A stretch of 64,000 nt of DNA from Bactericera cockerelli (lineage: Eukaryota > Arthropoda > Insecta > Hemiptera > Triozidae), in NCBI GenBank assembly GCA_024516035.1, contig CM044964.1, positions 15,918,795-15,982,794 on the forward strand, in the 5' to 3' direction. This document shows, in pieces, positions 10,613 through 21,340 of this stretch. A model generated the notes under the pieces. That model was not told where the DNA came from and did not search any database. It worked only from the letters and a program-made list of their open reading frames with translations. Made by a program: the position numbers and the translations under genes. The stretch's first letter is position 1, and each line of letters begins with the position of its first letter.

Positions 10613-10828
10613 AGAGCCCCCAAAAACCAAGCCAATGGTTTTCTACTTCCTGTTTATATTCCCCCAGTCAGGCTGCTGGTCTACTCCCTATTTATAGTCC
10701 CCCAGACAGACTATAAATCTATTCATTAGTAGTAAAAAGCAAGTATATATATTAAAGTTAGTAGATACCCAAATTTCTAGGTTCTAGGAGACCAAAAAGA
10801 TACCAAATCCTAGAAATAACTTATTCGC

Positions 10829-10890
10829 CCCGGGTGGGACTTGAACTCACGACCTAGAGTTTCAGAGACAGGCGTGAGGCTGGTGGTACA
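10829..10890 (-). repeat. tRNA-like fragment
   Basis: CCCCGGGTGGGACTTGAACTC and CACGACCTAGAGTTTCAGAG read as the complement of a B box and anticodon arm. It may begin a longer repeat running to about 11200, which I cannot assign. Confidence 0.4.
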
Positions 10891-11876
10891 GATAGATTAC
10901 ATCAGGAAAAGGAACCTGAGTCTCTGATCTATACCGGTCCGGTCGTTTAATCCAATGCTGTTCAGTGGTGATTAGCTGGACCGGTCGAGCGGTTTCGGTC
11001 CATGTGTGAACCGGTTTCAAATACACCTGTTCCGGTGTGACACGCACCGTCCAAGTTCGATTCCTGGAGATGGAGTTTTTTTGTTGTTGTTGTATAGTCC
11101 GAATCTTCGAATGTGCGTTTGGTGAGGCAGCGTGCTGAGGGATTTCTTTGTTCGGATTCCACGAATGCAATGAGGAAATGAATGCATTTCCTTATGATTA
11201 TATTATATTTGACCACATTATAATAGTACCCAAGACAACTGTAGGATTAAAGGAAATTTAACCTCAGAACTGCTAAAAGGGACCAATTCCAATTGGAGAT
11301 GGCTTTTACAAATCCTAATCCTCTTGGAACTGATATTTACAAAATCTAATTCCTACAGTCCATAAAAATAAAATGTGATTTGAACTACCAATCTTTAGGC
11401 CACTTCTTTATCCGTTTCATTGATTAAATACCTACCAAATTTCAAGAAATATTTTTTTTTTTAATTATCAGTTTTAATTGCATCATTTCAATACACCATA
11501 CACTACACACTGGACACGGAAGAAGCCCAGAACAATGGTTCTGGGCCTCCAAAGGGTTCATCCTTATCAATCCTTCCAACACCATGACATCACACATGGA
11601 CAAATGGACTTGAAATGTAATAATAATAAATCATTTGTTTTATTTTTCATATTTTTTTATGTATTTTAGGATTTTATTTTAGGACCCATCCTAAGGCATT
11701 TTTATTTGGCTTCTAAGATTATAGTATAAATTATTATGATCGAGTTTCTTAGGTTGACAAAGAAAACTAATTATTTCGTGTGAAGTTACCACCCAGACTG
11801 CCCTCAGTAGCAAGAGTTTGGTCTCTCGCCAAGCATGATGGTCACCCATCAGGCTACCGGAGTACCAATGGTAGGA
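10891..11876. other. Spacer, partly repeat-like
   Basis: Contains ACCGGTCCGGTCG / GACCGGTCGAGCGG words near 10930-11000 and a B-box-like GTTCGATTCCTGGAG at 11055. No coherent element or gene. Confidence 0.35.
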
Positions 11877-11877
11877 A

Positions 11878-11920
11878 GTGTGTGTGTGTGTGTGTGTGTG
11901 CGCGTGTGTGCGTGTGTGTC
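11878..11920. repeat. (GT)n microsatellite
   Basis: About 20 GT units with GC interruptions. Confidence 0.9.
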
Positions 11921-12451
11921 TTTGTATGTGAGAGGTACCTGATGGAGACGTTTTCATCAAATCCGAATTCTAGCCTTCAATCATTCTCGTCGTAAAATAA
12001 AATCAAGAACCCATCAATGCCATCCAGCCAGACTGGAGTTGCATCTAAAGCACCCTCATTAAAAGGGACAAAAAAATATGAAGTTCCGTCATTGATGACG
12101 GACGCATGTCTTTCTCGTGTTCTACATGTATTTGCTTTTGCTTGTGGGTTTTATTGTAGCTCTCAGCTACCTACTTGCTCAATGTTCGTTAACTCTTGTG
12201 TGAATTTTAAAACAATCTCCTTTTTTTAACGTGTTCCTAACTAACAATTATATTGAGTTCCTGACTCTGGAACAATGACGACATTCTTATAGCGGAATTT
12301 CTCTCTCTAAACTTTTTGTCCTGCGATGAGTCAGAACCCATAGCATTCGGATCAAGAGGCAAAGTTGTAAAGCCACTGACAACAGGGGTCCATAATATTT
12401 ACAACAGGGATAAGATACAAGAAGAGAATAAACAAAATAATAATAATATTG
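11921..12451. other. Spacer without recognised features
   Basis: A 70-residue open frame at 12017-12229 shows no domain or composition that would support a gene. Confidence 0.45.
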
Positions 12452-12645
12452 CCTCATGTTCACTGCCCGATTAGGACTAATAAGTTCAATTACTCCAGCA
12501 GTAAGCTCAAAGGGTATTAATGTGTTAGGTTTATTGTCAAAATCCCAATGGGAGGATAACTTGTCATGTCCCTGCTCGGTTTCAAACCAGCGACCTCTGG
12601 ATTACCAGACCAACGCAGCCTTGGCCACTGAGCTACCGGGACAAA
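12452..12645 (-). repeat. SINE B, diverged
   Basis: Complement: CACTGCCCGATTAGGACTAA, ACTCCAGCAGTAAGC, AATCCCAATGGGAGGATAAC, then GGTTTCAAACCAGCGACCTC and ACTGAGCTACCGGGAC. The head and end are both present. Confidence 0.8.
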
Positions 12646-13201
12646 CCAAAAAATAAAGAAAACTCCTACACCCAACCCTGAGTTGACTCGGAAGCAACAT
12701 TGTCGTTGAAAACTCTTAGCCAATGTGTCCCCTCCCCAACCTCTTTACTTTGGAGCGAGTCCAAATCCCGAGTACCTAATTACTCGCCAGCTTGAGTCCC
12801 GTCCAACACTCACACATGAAACGACAGCAGGACCTGGAGAGGGCTATTTGGTTGTTTATTCACTCTACAAGTTGGCCATACAAATTGGAAAATCATTTAA
12901 ACTATGCGGAGGAATTTTATTTTGACAATGGCACATAAATGCTATCTACTTATACATATGCATACATACGATATAGGAATAGGTTTTGTATTCTTATGCA
13001 GTACATTAAAATAAATAAAATAGGTTTTGTACTGAATAACAGGAAGTGAGGACCATGCAGGATTTTAGAAGTACCACCCACCTTAGACATTCCTTCCAGT
13101 CCTGTTCTAGGCTAGAGTCTGTGGCTAGAGTACACTATAGAGTCTTGGTGGTCTAGGTTCTAGGTGGTCAAGGCTTCGGTCTCGTAATCCAGAGTCCAGA
13201 G

Positions 13202-13301
13202 TTATCATGCATTAGTAAAATTTTGCTCAACTTGGGACTTGAACCACCGACCTCCAGATTACAAATCCGCCGCCTTATCGATCAATCTACTGAGGTCGGT
13301 G
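13202..13301 (-). repeat. SINE A head
   Basis: GGGACTTGAACCACCGACC and CTTATCGATCAATCTACTGA are complements of the B and A boxes. The tail is truncated beyond TTGCTCAAC. Confidence 0.8.
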
Positions 13302-13624
13302 AGGGCTCTATATACTCTATTTCTTCCTCGTGCATTCTTCTGCACCCATTCATTCTGTATATGCTCGTACGTATAGTGCCGCCTCCAGTTTCTCAATGTC
13401 AAAATCTAAAATGGACTTGATCTTGAAAAGAGCCATACACTTATGACGTTAGTTAGGACTCTCATCCTAATTTATGCTATAGTGTGCAGAAGTTGAGCTT
13501 GATCTTGACTGAGCCACCTACCCATTGAGATGAGTCATGAAGGGGGTTTCTTAGGAATACAGTGGTGCCAAACCTTATGTTCCACTCTAGTAGACACTTT
13601 GCTCAAATTTTAAAATGACATTAC

Positions 13625-13730
13625 AATAAAGCTTAAGCCAGACCGTCCCTCAAATTGGAGTATAGTGAGCTGTGATTGGTTGAAAATCTGACTTCAGGGA
13701 CTATAAGTCTAGTCCACGGACTATTCGGCC
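13625..13730. mobile_element. PIF/Harbinger-like MITE remnant
   Basis: AAATTGGAGTATAGTGAGC, TGTGATTGGTTGAAAATCTG and a final ATTCGGCC resemble the internal CCAATCA part and right end of the MITE at 45741. The left end is eroded. Confidence 0.4.
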
Positions 13731-14496
13731 ATGCGGTAGAATCATGTGTAATCTATTATAGTTCGGCCATGCCTTACCGATACTAATATTAGTTGGTTTC
13801 CACGACCAAACATCACCACTCTTGAAAACGTTAAATAATCACGAATATTTCAAAAAAAAAATACTATACAATACAATCTCTTTTCACTTCTAAATTTCAT
13901 CTTTAGCTTAATTTATTAACATGCATAGCCAAAATTTTCCGGATGTCGACCCGATGCCGACTGGATGCCCACGCCAAGTACGTTTAGGAAAAGGCAAAGT
14001 AAAAGAAAAACATTAACAGACACAGGACTCAAACCCTAACTTCCTGACTCAGAATTTTTTGTTGTTGATATTTATTTTATCATTTAAATTTAATAATAAT
14101 AATAATTATGTATTTTTATTTGAATATTGACTTTTGTACCACATGTCCATGTAACATTTTGTACAATAAATAAATAATTGAAAAATTGAATCCACTGCAC
14201 TCTGCTATTAGTAACCATAGCTTGCACATTATTGACAATGCAGTGAACAAGAGGCGGATGCTCCAATAAACAGTTGCGAAGGAAGGAGACACATTGTCAA
14301 TTGTTCTGTTGTTGTGAGGTTGTCATTGCTGTGTTCCACCATGTCACTGGTGGAAACATAACAGAATAGTTAAAAATTTAGCGCACTGCAAATTAAGAAA
14401 CAAGAATCGTTGTGAGAAGTAGACACACTGATGGCACCAAGTGAAATAAATTTTACAAATTAGAATCGTTAAAAAATACAAATACTTTTGAAGCAT
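13731..14496. other. Spacer with a possible LINE tail
   Basis: At 14090-14180 AT-rich sequence with TAATAATAATAAT and GTACAATAAATAAATAA looks like a retroposon 3' end. The remainder has no recognised feature. Confidence 0.35.
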
Positions 14497-14682
14497 TATT
14501 ATTTATTTAATTATTTATTAAAAACATACAAAAAATTAAGATAACAAAGAAATAGACAAAATTGGAAGCAAAATAAACCATAAAAAGAGAAAATAAATAG
14601 ATAAAATATGTATACTCTTATTTATTGTCCCTATAGGGCGGGGTTATGGCCTTTGGCAATCTCTTTCACCCAACCCTTTCGT
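14497..14682 (-). mobile_element. LINE 3' tail, family E
   Basis: Ends in GGGCGGGGTTATGGCC and TTTGGCAATCTCTTTCACCC, the E stem-loop, preceded by a long AT-rich stretch starting with TTATTTATTTAATTATTT. Confidence 0.6.
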
Positions 14683-14735
14683 AGTTATTTTTAAAACGGG
14701 TGACAATGTCACTGTTATCATTATTAACTACTGAT

Positions 14736-14795
14736 ATTGCTATGGCTGCGGACTCGTAACCTGAAGGTCGATGGTTTGAGCCCCAGCATTACAGA
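14736..14795 (+). repeat. SINE A head fragment
   Basis: GGCTGCGGACTCGTAACCTG, AAGGTCGATGG and TTTGAGCCCCAGC are the anticodon-arm and B-box part of SINE A. Confidence 0.55.
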
Positions 14796-15044
14796 ACTTC
14801 GTAAGGTTGTTTTTGTGTGACATTACCCCAGTGAGTACTGCAACCCTTGGTTGCTCCTTACAGGAATACCTACTGATTTTGTTTTTGTTCTTTTGTTTTC
14901 AGGTAAGTTCTATTTACACAAGATCTGCAACTATTCACTTCAGTTAAAGGAGATATTATTTTTTGGGACTAACTGAGTAAGTTCTTTAGCCTAGGTTAAT
15001 CGAGGTAGGGTTGTACTTCCAAATGCTGAGAACTCATAAACTAG

Positions 15045-15195
15045 GTAGCGTCAATAAACTCACCCCGACTGGGTTAGGCGAGCAATAGCCGTCAGCACGA
15101 GGTTTGGCATTTGAATGATCACCCATCCAAGTCCTAACCTCGCTGCACGTTGCTTAACCTCAATGAGAACTGAGGTATACGAGAGCCGGGGCACA
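15045..15195 (-). repeat. 5S-derived SINE (D), diverged
   Basis: CACCCATCCAAGTCCTAACC and TCGCTGCACGTTGCTTAACC mark the complement of the 5S internal promoter. The body part CTCACCCCGACTGGGTTAGG precedes it. Confidence 0.7.
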
Positions 15196-15300
15196 TCGAG
15201 TTATGCAGGTTATGCTCTCCTTTGGGATTTTGACCACATAAATATGTATTGGCCTTACTGCTGGAATAATATTACTCATTAGTCCAAATTGGGCGGTGCA
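15196..15300 (+). repeat. SINE B 3' fragment
   Basis: GTTATGCTCTCCTTTGGGAT, TTTGACCACATAAATATG, GGCCTTACTGCTGGAATAAT and GTCCAAATTGGGCGGT, without the tRNA-like head. It abuts a D copy. Confidence 0.65.
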
Positions 15301-15449
15301 TGTAAATAGTGATAGTAGTCGTATATATTATTATTAATGCCAATGCTGGACATTGCTTAAAATAGATGAACCATTCCCATCAGGAACGGTATGGTGCGGT
15401 TTCTGCTGGTTTTAGCCTGTACAACCTGCATCAGTCATATAATAATAAT

Positions 15450-15645
15450 ATGGCCTTATTATACTGCCCGATTAGGACTATTATGTGCCATTATTTCAGC
15501 AGTAAGCACAAGACGTATTATTATGTGGTAAAAATCCCAAATGAGAGGAAATCTTGACATGTCCTGGCTGGGTTTCGAACCCGCAACCTCTAGAACCTCT
15601 GGTTTCACAGAGTGCCGCCTTAACCACTGAGCTACCGGGACAGAC
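15450..15645 (-). repeat. SINE B, nearly full length
   Basis: Complement: CTGCCCGATTAGGACTATTA, CAGCAGTAAGCACAAGACG, TATTATGTGGTAAAAATCCC, GGTTTCGAACCCGCAACCTC, AACCACTGAGCTACCGGGAC. Head, core and end are all well preserved. Confidence 0.85.
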
Positions 15646-15809
15646 TATAATGTATACGATAAGGACTGCAGTCATAGCAATTGCTCCAGTGGTAAGAGAG
15701 GTACTGAAATCTATTACACTAGAATTCTTCCAACAGGTCAGACCAGAGTCAGCTGAATTGAAATCAATCAAGCATCTTTTTATTGATCCCACTTAGGAAG
15801 TATAAGGGT

Positions 15810-16022
15810 GTACTGGTAGTCAAGTGGTTAACGCGCTAGTCTGGTAATCCAGGTAGTGTAGGGATCCGTTGGTTCGAATCCCACCTAGTGCATGCATTTT
15901 CCTCATTAATTTGCGTTTGTGACCACATAATAATAAGACTCTGAGGGTTAGGTGGTAGAAAATGCTGTGAGCATTAACAGTGCCTGGTGGATACCTTCCA
16001 CTAAAGAGTATTATTATTATTA
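15810..16022 (+). repeat. SINE C, full length
   Basis: The head TACTGGTAGTCAAGTGGTTA and GTTGGTTCGAATCCCACC, with a long variable arm after CTGGTAATCCAG, resembles a class II (Leu/Ser-like) tRNA. The core is TTGTGACCACATAATAATAA. The tail has GGGTTAGGTGGTAGAAAATG, a stem-loop GCTGTGAGC, CCACTAAAGAG and a terminal (TAT)n. Confidence 0.85.
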
Positions 16023-16967
16023 TAAGTATCCTGATTGTCTCTTTTTATTTCTCTCAAGAAAGGGATATTTATATTATTTATACTGATGGGTGATATCCAA
16101 AGGTAAATAACAATAACACGAACCACATACCATTAATATCTGTAGGTACCTTATATGTATGCGTATAACATAGCTGCCATGAACTTCCATTTAAAATATC
16201 TATAAACTATCAAAATACCGCTATATCCTATTTACGTACTATTTCAGTCGAACCTGCATACCTATGAAAGAACTGGATGATATGAGAAACCTCGAATTCT
16301 GGTCCTTTGAATTCTTTTTTATCCAGGTTTTACTCTATATCTTTCTTTTTTTTACTAAATACTCATTTTTCAAAGGATAAACACTAACCTCCTTCAAGAC
16401 ACGTGTTCAGAAAAAAAACTGTATTTTTCTATTGACCAGCAACTATATTTCTTAAAATTAAAACTGGTTTTCATAATACCTATAGAACCGTAAGATTTTT
16501 TTATCATCATGATTTTTTGTTTGTTTTTGCTTGTCAAAAGGAAAATTCGTGGAGCGTGAATCGATGAGTTCAAAGAACTACTGTTATGCAATACAAGAAC
16601 GTAAAAAAAAACATCTGTGTATCTGTATAGTAACTAGCAAAAAATCTTTGATGATGGAATTTGAGAAAATGGAAAAACTAACTCTCCATAATTTTGTTAT
16701 GTAAGTCTGGTGTATAATAATAATAATAATAAATCATTTATTTATTATTATTACGTTTTATTTTTCATTATTATTTTATATATATATATAAAAAATATTT
16801 TTAAACATAATTTTCACTGTCGATGTTGACAAAGATCCTCTCATGATGTAATCTGATGTTAGATTGTTAGTTGTAGGTAGGTATCACATAAAAGTTTTAT
16901 ATTTTTGTTTTTACGTACACACACTTACACCAAGAAACCAGCGTATAGATATGATAATTTAATTCAC
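16023..16967. other. AT-rich spacer
   Basis: Contains (TAA)n at about 16710-16730 and a (TA)n run near 16780. At 16265-16335, GAAACCTCGAATTCTGGTCC with ATCCAGGTTTTACTC may be a scrap of a pogo-type terminal repeat. No gene is seen. Confidence 0.4.
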
Positions 16968-17095
16968 CAGTGCTCATCCGATCACTGAAGTTAAGCTACA
17001 TCCAGCGGACTCCAATGTGGTGAAGACATTGGTGATCGTTCTGGTCCATCATGTCAATCCACGTTCTGCTGGCTGTTCCCGGCCCTACTCAGGCT
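16968..17095 (+). repeat. 5S-derived SINE (D), subfamily II
   Basis: CATCCGATCACTGAAGTTAA and GCTACATCCAGCGG match 5S rRNA in sense. It then differs from subfamily I: GACATTGGTGATCGTTCTGG and CCACGTTCTGCTGGCTGTTC. The same wording occurs at 26870 and 54840. Confidence 0.7.
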
Positions 17096-17464
17096 GGTTT
17101 GCTTCATCCCAGAATCCACAATCTTTACTTGGGTTATCCTTAGGTCTTTTGTCAACAGGGTTGTTTGTGGTTTCATAGTAAAAAGTATTCTTTATGAATT
17201 CATTCATTACTTTTATTGTTTGTATTTTCGGAGCACATGTCCTGTCCATTTGAACCTTGAACTCTTCACTTCTCTCACTAGGTTCGGTTCTTTTTATAGA
17301 TATCAAAGCTCTTTATTATGTTTTATTTTCCAAGATTCTTAATTTTTCCCTAAGATCTTATTTTCATAGGGATAGAAGCTTCTTGGTGACAAGCTTTTTT
17401 TGTGCGAATCCAATTTTCTGACCCATATGTCAACACTGGTTTAGTGATGGAAACAACCAGCTGC

Positions 17465-17575
17465 ACATTAACCTCATTCAGCCTGATTTGGGTCAGGAAT
17501 AACCTCACTAAATGTTGCTTACTTTCAGTGCCAGAACGAGAGCTTGCTACTCTCTTATGTACCTGAAGATAGGTT
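17465..17575 (-). repeat. 5S-derived SINE (D), diverged
   Basis: Weak complement matches: CAGCCTGATTTGGGTCAGGA, CCTCACTAAATGTTGCTTAC and TTTCAGTGCC. Confidence 0.45.
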
Positions 17576-18041
17576 CAATGAACTTTACCGTAGAATAATT
17601 GTCAAGTTTATTCGGATGTGTTAGTGTTGTTAGGGGGATTAATAAAACTTGGGGACCCTTGAAAAATGGGACTCTGAGACTAACCGCCTACATAATGATT
17701 TTTATTGGTTAAGCCCTCAAAAAATATTTATTTTGTGGGGATTTATTATTTTTATTTTATATTAATTTTTGTTTATTTTCTATGAAATAAATATTATTTA
17801 TTTTGTACAAAATTAATTTATAAAATAAATAATACACGTATGTATTTATGAATTTTAGCTTTCTATGGAAAGCTCTTAGACTGAAAGGATTCATTTTGAC
17901 TCTCACACTTTCTTGTAAAATTAATATTTTATATTAACTATATTCTATATTAAAATCTGTGGGTAATAAAACTCATTTATTACATGGTAAGTTGTAGAAA
18001 ATATCTTTCACAACTAAATTGTCTTGGCTATCAAGCAATCT
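17576..18041. other. AT-rich spacer
   Basis: Long runs of AT (TTTATTTTGTAC, AATAAATAATA). No gene or element end recognised. Confidence 0.45.
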
Positions 18042-18045
18042 TATA

Positions 18046-18313
18046 CCATACTTTTTTTTTTAAGTGGGGTTTAACGTCGCTTTCAACTGCCATGGTCATA
18101 TCACGACGGGGGTTTTACCCTCCATTCGCAGGAAACTCACAAACCTGCTACTCACATTGACCTCACCCAGCCTGAGTGGGGCCGGGAAAAGCCAGCGTCA
18201 CGAGAATTAGAATTTGAATGGTCACCCATCCAAGTCTTAACCTCGCTGGATGTCGCTTAACTTCGGTGTTCTGAAGGGAACCGGTGTATTCAACATGCCA
18301 TCGACGCTGGCTA
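18046..18313 (-). mobile_element. 5S-derived SINE (D), complete, with TSD
   Basis: On the minus strand it starts at about 18311 with GCCAGCGTC, and the 5S-like part closes at GACGCTGGC, reproducing 5S helix I. Between them are TTGAATACACCGGTTC, ACCGAAGTTAAGCGAC and CTTGGATGGGTGACC, in the order of eukaryotic 5S rRNA (boxes A, IE and C). The body follows (GGCTGGGTGAGGTC, GAGTTTCCTGCGAATGGAGG, GCAGTTGAAAGCGACG) and the element ends in poly(A). TATACCATACTTTT flanks both sides (18042 and 18314), a target-site duplication typical of LINE-driven retroposition. Confidence 0.9.
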
Positions 18314-18670
18314 TATACCATACTTTTATTATTTGTTATATTTAAAAAAAAAAATCTTCTATTTCCCTTTGCACAATATGAAGTCCGTTGCTAAGTGTAA
18401 AATATTGCTAATTTAAAAATGAAAAATAAGGAATTGCTGCAGTCCCAATTCTCCAAAAAATAAATGTCTAAACAAAAACATTCTATGGATCTGACTTGAC
18501 CACGTTCCCCAATTTTGTCAGTATCAGTTACAATGTATAAGAACACAATGGATATAATTATGTATTAGGTGAGATATCGTGTTCAAGTGTCAAATCTCCA
18601 CGGGGGTGCTAGTGATGAAGCGTTCCTGTGTCTAATACCAGGGCGGCTCCTTAGAATAGTTATTTAACTA
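18314..18670. other. Spacer without recognised features
   Basis: AT-rich, with a few short A-runs. No gene seen. Confidence 0.45.
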
Positions 18671-18850
18671 CAGTAAAATCTCGCTCAAACGAAATCCCGG
18701 TAAATCAACTTGAAAATCCCGTTAACTCGAAAGAATTCTTAGGCCCTAGTCAAACTTCGCTCCTGATTTGAAATCCCGATATCTCAAAAGTCTTGATAGC
18801 TCGAAATGACAATTCTGTCCCTTGAATTTAGAGTTAGCGGGATTCTACTG
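18671..18850. mobile_element. pogo/Tigger-like MITE, 180 bp
   Basis: The ends are CAGTAAAATCTCGCT and AGCGGGATTCTACTG, inverted repeats with two mismatches in 15 bases. Inside are AATCCCGATATCTC and AACTCGAAAGAATTC words typical of Tigger-type ends. TA precedes the left end; the matching TA on the right is not seen. It has no coding capacity. Confidence 0.75.
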
Positions 18851-18975
18851 CTCACAGGGGTTAAACATTCAAGTGGCTGAGATGCTAGTCTGGTTTTTTG
18901 GCTTCGGATCCCAATGCATGAATTTATCCTTATATTAGAGGTACCTACACAAGAAAGTTTGACCACATAATGATG
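18851..18975 (+). repeat. SINE C fragment, diverged
   Basis: TCAAGTGGCTGAGATGCTAG, GATCCCAATGCATGAATT and TTTGACCACATAATGATGA, directly after the pogo MITE. The B box is disrupted. Confidence 0.5.
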
Positions 18976-19088
18976 AAACTAGAACAACCGCTGAAATTCA
19001 GGAACTCTTTGGCCTTATCGAGCAGTATACCTGTAAATAGGCTAATTCGATATTATTATAAAATTTGAAGAAAACTTAGAAGATAGAC

Positions 19089-19660
19089 ATGAATATAAAG
19101 AAGATTCAGAAGGTGCAGTCAAAGAAAAATCCATCTGATGGTTGCGGGACACCAGTGTTTCAAGTTGACATTGAAGAAAGGTCAGAGAATGATATGAAAA
19201 GTCAAAGACGGACACAACAAGATGAGCAGAAAAAAGGATATGAGAGGAAACATAGATCCCTTGGGGCCATTGGCAACAGTGGACGAGGACCAGGGATGTG
19301 GAGAGAGCAGAAGATTGAATTTAAAATTGAATGGGTCTGGAAAATAGAGCTTGGAATAAAGAATAAATGAAAATGAGAGAAGAATGTGTAGGATAGAGGA
19401 AGAGGGAAGAGAAAATCAGATAGGCAGAGAAAGTCACCAAGATGAAGTGGCATCAGAGAGGGTAATGGAAATGTGGTTATAGGAAGAAAAAATAACAATA
19501 AGTTGTATAGATGAGGAGAAGGAGAGAGAGAGCCATAAATCGAAAGGGAAAAATAACAAGCTTTGGTGGAACATAAACCAAAAGAAAAACAATAAACCAC
19601 AGAAAAAGCGAAGGAAAAAATGTCATCAGAAAAAGAAAAAAGAAAGTCCATTTTCCATGT
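19089..19660. repeat. Purine-rich low-complexity block
   Basis: GA/AAG-rich sequence. It leaves a 149-residue frame open on the minus strand (19202-19651) and a 93-residue one on the plus strand, but their composition is that of the simple sequence, so I do not call genes. Confidence 0.6.
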
Positions 19661-19861
19661 AGGATGACTGATGAGAGGGTGAAAGTACAGGAGAAATGGT
19701 AAAGGTCAAATTATAATACAAAGGGTAAGGGTATGATTCTGGATTAGGGTGGAAGAAATGGTATTAGTTCCGAAAATAAGTTTTAGGACAAAATCAAGAG
19801 ACAAATGTGATTTCCCCGTTTTAAGCAAAACTCACCGTGAAAGACAACACCGGATCAACTA

Positions 19862-20078
19862 TAATAATAATACTTTTTAGTTGAAGGTAACCACCAGGCG
19901 AGGTTAATGCTCAAAGCATTTTCTACCACCTAATAACCCTCAGAGTCTCATTATTATGTGGTCACAAACTCAAAGTATTGAGGAAAAATTCATGCACTGG
20001 GTGGGATTCGAACCAACGGATCCCTATGCTACCTGGATTACCAGACTATCGCGTTAACCACTTGACTACCAGTGCACT
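19862..20078 (-). repeat. SINE C, full length
   Basis: Complement of all parts: ATAATAATAATACTTTTTAG end, AAGGTAACCACCAGGCGAGG, AATGCTCAAAGCATT stem-loop, CATTATTATGTGGTCACAAA core, GGGATTCGAACCAACGGATC B box, AACCACTTGACTACCAGTGC A box and acceptor. Confidence 0.9.
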
Positions 20079-21246
20079 AGTACGAGTCAGGGCTTTCCCC
20101 ATTTAAAACAATACGCAAAATTCAAGACGTGATGTCTCCCTTAAGCAGAGGTATAAGTGACTTACTTTGCACAGGGGTTGAAAGGTTTAGGAAAGACTTG
20201 ATTCCACAGATCACAGAGATATTACAAAACTTAATCTATCATTTCATACTTAGGCGAAATTTATAGACAAAATCGAGGTCAAAAGTTCGGACTTAGTTTC
20301 CTCGTTTAAAACAATACGCAAAATATTGACTGAAGTCCATAGATGTATAACAAAAACTTTTATTAATTCCACCCTTAGATTTTATCACAGATTTTGTCTT
20401 TAAATTTGGCCCCTGGAGCTATATCAAGACAACTTTTTAATTTCTAATAATCTAGTATTGAGTGTAGTAAGTATAATCGAAACTTTATAATTTTCCAAAG
20501 TTGTATCTGGGTTAGACGTTAGGAATTGAAGTAGAATTTTATTAATTTTCTGTAGACTTCTAATTATTTATAAACATTATGTAGATATTTTTTTTCTCTT
20601 CTTTTCTCCTTCCTTTTTCTTATTTTTAATATTTGGTACTAAATTTAACTGGTATTTTTTTTAGGTCATGTTTTCTTTACTATTTTACTTTGAAATACTG
20701 TTATATAATTTTTCTTAATCCCAGATATTCGTTAACACGCTGTACAAAAAAGGAAATCAGAAAAATAAAAAAAAAGATAAGAAATCCTGATATAAATTGA
20801 AAAGATCAGCTCTATATGGGTCACTTATCAATCATTTCGGGTTTTCAAGATGTCAAGATTTCTTTGTTATTTACGTAGAGTTCCCGGTTCCAGAGAAATT
20901 GATATACCTAGTACGAATTCCTATGTATTTGTATTTACATTTGTATACAGGATTCATGGAAAACCTTTTCAAATTTGCCAGACATTGATCTGGTGGTCTG
21001 AGATTCTCTCTGGTAACCAGGTACATATATTCAATCTCATTCAGTAGATAAATTTGGCCTTACACATTTAATGTATCATATTTGCGTAATAGTATATGTA
21101 CTCCGAACGGCTGGGTTAAAAAACCTACAGGTTAGGGTAGTGTAATTCATGAGATCCATTATTCTCAATTACAATATTATTAATGTATTTATAAAAAAAA
21201 ATCTTTTTTTTTGTACTTATTACAGGTCTCATAAATAAACACAAAA
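20079..21246. other. AT-rich spacer
   Basis: No element or gene recognised. GTTTAAAACAATACGCAAAAT near 20310 repeats CCATTTAAAACAATACGCAA near 20100, a small local duplication. Confidence 0.4.
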
Positions 21247-21340
21247 TGACTCAAATTGACGTACTGTGGGAATTTGTTGCTTTGACTCAAATTGACGTAC
21301 TGTGGGATTTGTTGCTTTGACTCAAATTGACGTACTGTGG
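21247..21340 (+). repeat. 36-bp tandem repeat, about 2.6 copies
   Basis: TGACTCAAATTGACGTACTG starts at 21247, 21283 and 21318. The interval changes from 36 to 35 by loss of one A. The TGACTCA and TGACGTA words resemble AP-1 and CRE half sites. Confidence 0.95.

Noticed and set aside
18190..18311. Apparent 5S rRNA gene on the minus strand
   Set aside because: It diverges from 5S rRNA at many positions, lacks a terminator T-run after the 5S part, and is joined to a repeat body with poly(A) and TSD.
19202..19651. 149-residue minus-strand frame resembling a membrane protein
   Set aside because: The plus strand is purine-rich, so the minus strand reads Phe, Ser and Leu. No start context, domain or conservation clue.
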